Part shown: in pieces, positions 60,360-64,000 of the stretch
How the letters are laid out: the number at the start of each line of letters is the position of its first letter
Position numbering within the stretch: position 1 is the first letter of the stretch
Source of the DNA: Ricordea florida
Taxonomy: Eukaryota; Cnidaria; Anthozoa; Corallimorpharia; Ricordeidae
Length of the DNA stretch: 64,000 nucleotides
Direction: 5' to 3'
Assembly: GCA_949710005.1 (NCBI GenBank)
Contig: OX453277.1
Location: 2,365,001 to 2,429,000, forward strand
The notes under the pieces: model-generated
Databases searched by the model: none
The model's input: the letters and a program-made list of their open reading frames with translations, nothing else
What the model was told of the DNA's origin: nothing
Position numbers and translations under genes: made by a program

Positions 60360-61802
60360 GGTAGTCTATCTGTTCACAGCCAATCTGCAAAAGCAACTTA
60401 TGATCGCCACCTTTAGCTTCTGTGAAACAAACTAATCTGTCAAAAAGATGCGCTTTTGATTTGTCGATACCTCACGTACGTCGAACCCTACTTTCGTTCT
60501 TTAGCTGCTCATTTGGCTTCCGAAGTCATCGTGACGTGTCGGATTTGTTCGCGTGGGATCGGATATCACCGCGCCCAATCCTACGGACAACTTCGGGCAT
60601 TCCATACATACCATTGTTATATCGGGACTGGGTGTGACCTTCCGAGTGACGTAAAAGAAGCTTGGTGTAATTCACAAATCGGTGTCAAAGTTCACTCTTT
60701 CTCAAAACAAATCCAAACGAAAAAATAACATTCTCAGACTTACTTGTCATCAGCATATCTTAAGGGAGATAGTTTTTAACCCTTTCACTCCCAAGGGGAC
60801 TCCATTTGAAGAGTAAAATCGTCTGGCATTAGACAGAGTAAGATCTATAAAGTTACTCTTGGGAGTGAAAGGGTTAAAAAAATAATAACCGGAACAGTGT
60901 GACACTAACCAGAAGCAAATGATGTTGGGAGGGTAACTACACATGTTTTGAATTAGCTTCCCATTTTTCAATTAAAAATAAATTAAACAGCCATTCTACA
61001 TGATAGGCAAATGAAGGCCAAATTTGTCTAGATTTCGGTCGTGATAATTAAGGCATGCTTCATTATGCCTGCTGTTGTTGCATAGTTTAGGTGTGCCAAA
61101 TGAAAATTTTGCAGTTTCTAGAAGGAAACAGTGAAGCTACAAATTATATGCATAACAAAGTATGGAATGATGTAGAAATCTAAACCAATATCTTTTTTAT
61201 GGAAAACATCAAATTTTGCAACAGAACTGAAGTACTGTAGCAACAACAACAACTGTAAATGGAAGAAAGGAGAGAAAGTAGATAGACTGCATAACAGCAT
61301 GCCAAGAAAACCAAACAAACATTGGAGTGATTTTGTGCCAGCTATTGAGATTGTTGCACCTGCACCCAATACCAAGCATGAAGTTTAATGGAATGAAACT
61401 CTACTAGACAGCAAGATGGCTGACAATTGAGGCACATTAATATAAATGTATACTGACCTGAGTCCAACAGTGCAGCACTCAACAATAGCTTTTCAAAGCA
61501 CAACAGAATGAAGTACATATTTCTAAGCCAAATGTAAATACAGTTTATTCTCTGAGTACAACTGTTTATCACCACAACACCAAATGCAATGCTCTATTGC
61601 TGTCACCAATAGCTTATAATTGATATTTCATTAATTCTCACATATAAATAAAAAAAGGAAAAAAGATGTATATGTATTTTCCAAGAGTAAGACATAAGGG
61701 ATTTAGTGGAACAAAATTATTCAAAACACAGATTGTCAAATGTTCTGCTCTCCTTGTTTCCCTTGTACATTAAAGAATCTCTTGACCACATGCCAGTAAG
61801 CA
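60360..61802. other. interval between paxillin and GLTP
   Basis: It should hold the upstream paxillin promoter and the GLTP 3' UTR. TTTATT at 61544-61549 (AATAAA on the minus strand) is a candidate GLTP poly(A) signal. The only other landmark is the TTAA-flanked MITE at 60776-60877. Confidence 0.5.
60776..60877. mobile_element. piggyBac-like MITE (TTAA flanks)
   Basis: TTAA, then CCCTTTCACTCCCAAG, a short centre, CTTGGGAGTGAAAGGG, then TTAA. The CCCT ends and TTAA target fit piggyBac. A half copy seems to lie near 41318-41345. Confidence 0.75.
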
Positions 61803-63883
61803 TTACACCACCTTTGCATCATCCAAATAATTTTTTTGATAAAATTCCTCAATAACATTGACATTTGCAGACAATAGATCAAGAAAGTCTTTCATTTCTT
61901 TGAGGACTGTGTCTTCATCAGCTTTCCCTCTGCCCAAACTTGTAATGAAGTCCTTACGATAAGGCACAGCCTTCAAGGCTAGCTGAAATTGTGTTTATAT
62001 CAAAATCATATATTAATAACAAATTGAACCTTGAAACACCAAGACACAGCACATACTATTTAATACTGAAAATAAGAACCCACGGAAATGAACGCCAATG
62101 AGCTGGCTTGATATGCAGACAAACACTTTCCCCTTACTTTTTCTGGCACTTTAAAGGAGGTACATATATGGAGACTGCTCAAGAGAATTTGGACCTCAAT
62201 ACTGGGACTTAATTAAAAGGGTAAAATGAAAAATTTGACAGTCTCTTCAAACACTGTGATGAGGCTTATTCAGTGCTTGGTTAAAAGAGTTAAAAATGTC
62301 TTACCTCTTGTCAAATTGGAAGGTATATATTCAAACAACAAAATGGCCAATAAAATGAGTTTCATAGTCACAATATCTTTTGCTTATAAACTCAATGATA
62401 TATTTTATACATCTTCTTAAGCACCACTGAGACAAAATCATCAAATTGATGCATTGTAGTGTTTACTGCATTAACACGTAAAAACATTACCAGTACCTGT
62501 AATAATGGGATGATTTAGGGGTTAACAGTGGGTGCAACTCTGAATAATGCCAACATATTCTTAAGATCTAAGAGACTTACAGAGAAAACACCTTGGACCA
62601 TCCATCCATGAAACTTTTTAAGAGAAGCTTCATATGCTTTCTTAGCACATTTGACAAGATCAAGCTGTCCTGTAAGTACTTCTTCCAAAAATACTGTAAT
62701 AAATTTCAAAGCCCTGAAAAAAAAGGTCAAATTTGAAACAATACCTGTCTATTCTATATTTAATCATTATAAAACCCAAATTACTTCAAGGATTTAATTA
62801 ATATATGACTAACACCTTCAAAGGGGGCCAAAAGAAAAAAATGACAAAAACTGGTGATTCAAGGACATGGCAACAGTAATAATAGTTGCACAATACCTAG
62901 AGTAATAATATCATTCTAAAAAGGGAAAATGAAAATCAGCAAAAAATATGGTAACTGGTAGATTCACTTTACATGGACCATTACTTCTTTTGTCACCTCT
63001 TTGTATTTACATAATAGGAAGAAGTTCCATATTGATAATGTCTTGGAATATAGAGTCAAGCAACCTTAAATTAGAGTAAATACTTGTAATATATGCCTCA
63101 CCTTTTCAACCAAAGCAGAGCATCAGTAGCAGAATTCTTTGCTTTAGTTGACTTTTCCTCAATTTCACTCTCCACAATTCCTTGCAATGTTCTATATTTC
63201 TCTGGGTCTTTCAAGAATTTTTCTCTTAATTTCTGAAAAGTACAAAAAAAACTAATGCACCCCTTTGACACAAAAGTTATGATAACAGCCTGTATCAATT
63301 AACTACTGTTAGTATTAAAATGACTTGACTCTATGTCAACATAGATATCATTTCATAATTCTATCTACTGGGATGACATCATAATATACTTACAGAATTA
63401 ATTAACAAAATGTTAAAAAGCTATTATTCTTGTGGTTTTTTTTTTAAAAAATATTTAGAGCTGGTTTCAGCAGGTGAGCCATTTGTCTAAATTTCATTTT
63501 CTACTGAGTTTTTATTTTTTTTTTTCTTGCTTGTTCACTTGCTTGCAACCCTTCACATCAAATATTTATCATATACAACAATTCCTCGACTTCATTTCCT
63601 CTTCAAAGAAAATAATAAAATTAAAATTTGATATTGTAATGACACCATTTCTCTATAAAATTTCGTCAGCATCTATGATATTCTCTTTCAGAAAAGGAGA
63701 CTTGAAAGCAAAAAAAAAAAGTGAATAACAATTAGTTACATGTATTCATTAAATGAACTACTAGCAGCTCTGTTCTGTGATGTAGATATCAATACATGTA
63801 ATTTTCATCTATTTAATAACTGACCTTTATGTTTCCATTAATATCAGACTTCACCGGAGCAAAGGCTGTTGGTCCTAAAACAT
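61803..63883 (-). CDS. GLTP: glycolipid transfer protein, 5' end outside window
   Basis: GLTP shuttles glycosphingolipids between membranes in the cytosol. Exons: 63883-63825, 63232-63102, 62713-62581, 61982-61803 (stop TAA), all in phase. The glycolipid head-group site is intact: SDINGNIK carries the Asp-x3-Asn-x2-Lys residues, LLWLKRAL the Trp that stacks on the sugar, and KKFHGWMVQ the His. The end FYQKNYLDDAKVV is slightly different from vertebrates. The first exon(s), roughly 40 N-terminal residues, lie beyond 64000. Nothing suggests inactivation. Confidence 0.94.
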
Positions 63884-64000
63884 CTAATATATTCAAACAA
63901 AAATTTAGCGATTAGGATTCAGAGGAGGGGTATACACTTTACACTGTATCTACAACAAAAATTATACCCTGTATCATGAATAATTTTCAATTAAATTTTC

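Noticed and set aside
60422-60728. Plus-strand open frames upstream of paxillin
   Set aside because: They lie next to the alternative paxillin start on the opposite strand, with no similarity or splice evidence.

Overview
The window comes from an animal nuclear genome: every gene but one is split by GT-AG introns, and the DNA is AT-rich and dense with short transposon relics. A cnidarian, most likely an anthozoan such as a stony coral, is indicated by the gene at the left edge. It ends in a C-x3-C-x3-C-x3-C-x3-CC module, the signature of minicollagens and other nematocyst wall proteins. The species assignment is inference.

Layout. (1) 100-2753 (+): 3' part of a secreted TSP1 / fibronectin-II / minicollagen-CRD protein. 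(2) 3948-6345 (-): C-terminal exons of an acyl-CoA dehydrogenase, with no upstream exons found before the next gene; a decayed LINE and a tRNA-derived SINE fill 6.6-9 kb. (3) 10835-26253 (-): a 12-exon cytoskeletal-type protein of about 924 residues with repeated P-x-W-(K/R)-x-x-L motifs (espin/taperin-like) and a run of 27-residue repeats. (4) 28452-42609 (-): CDC45, reconstructed in full as 23 exons and 561 residues. (5) 46371-47267 (+): intronless TMEM45-family membrane protein. (6) 52339-59438 (-): paxillin, 516 residues with LD motifs and four LIM domains, plus a separate upstream first exon that recreates the canonical paxillin N-terminus. (7) 61803-63883 (-): glycolipid transfer protein, lacking its first exon(s), which lie beyond the right edge.

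The genes do not form a pathway: CDC45 is a replication factor, paxillin and the PxW protein are cytoskeletal, GLTP and the acyl-CoA dehydrogenase act on lipids. Exon joins were checked by reading phase. CDC45, paxillin and the PxW protein each sum to a multiple of three and end at a stop; the CDC45 and paxillin joins also agree with the conserved family sequence.

The rest of the window is dominated by non-autonomous elements: Harbinger-like MITEs with TTA/TAA target duplications, pogo/Tc1-like TA elements, a piggyBac-like TTAA MITE, a short CAGTGCCGTAGCA-TIR element, a candidate with a 9-bp target duplication, many foldback elements, two SINE families, minisatellites and microsatellites. No CRISPR, operon or bacterial-type system is present. 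No wholly new biological system was recognised; the most unusual items are the nematocyst-type domain combination, the 27-residue repeat protein and the paxillin alternative start.
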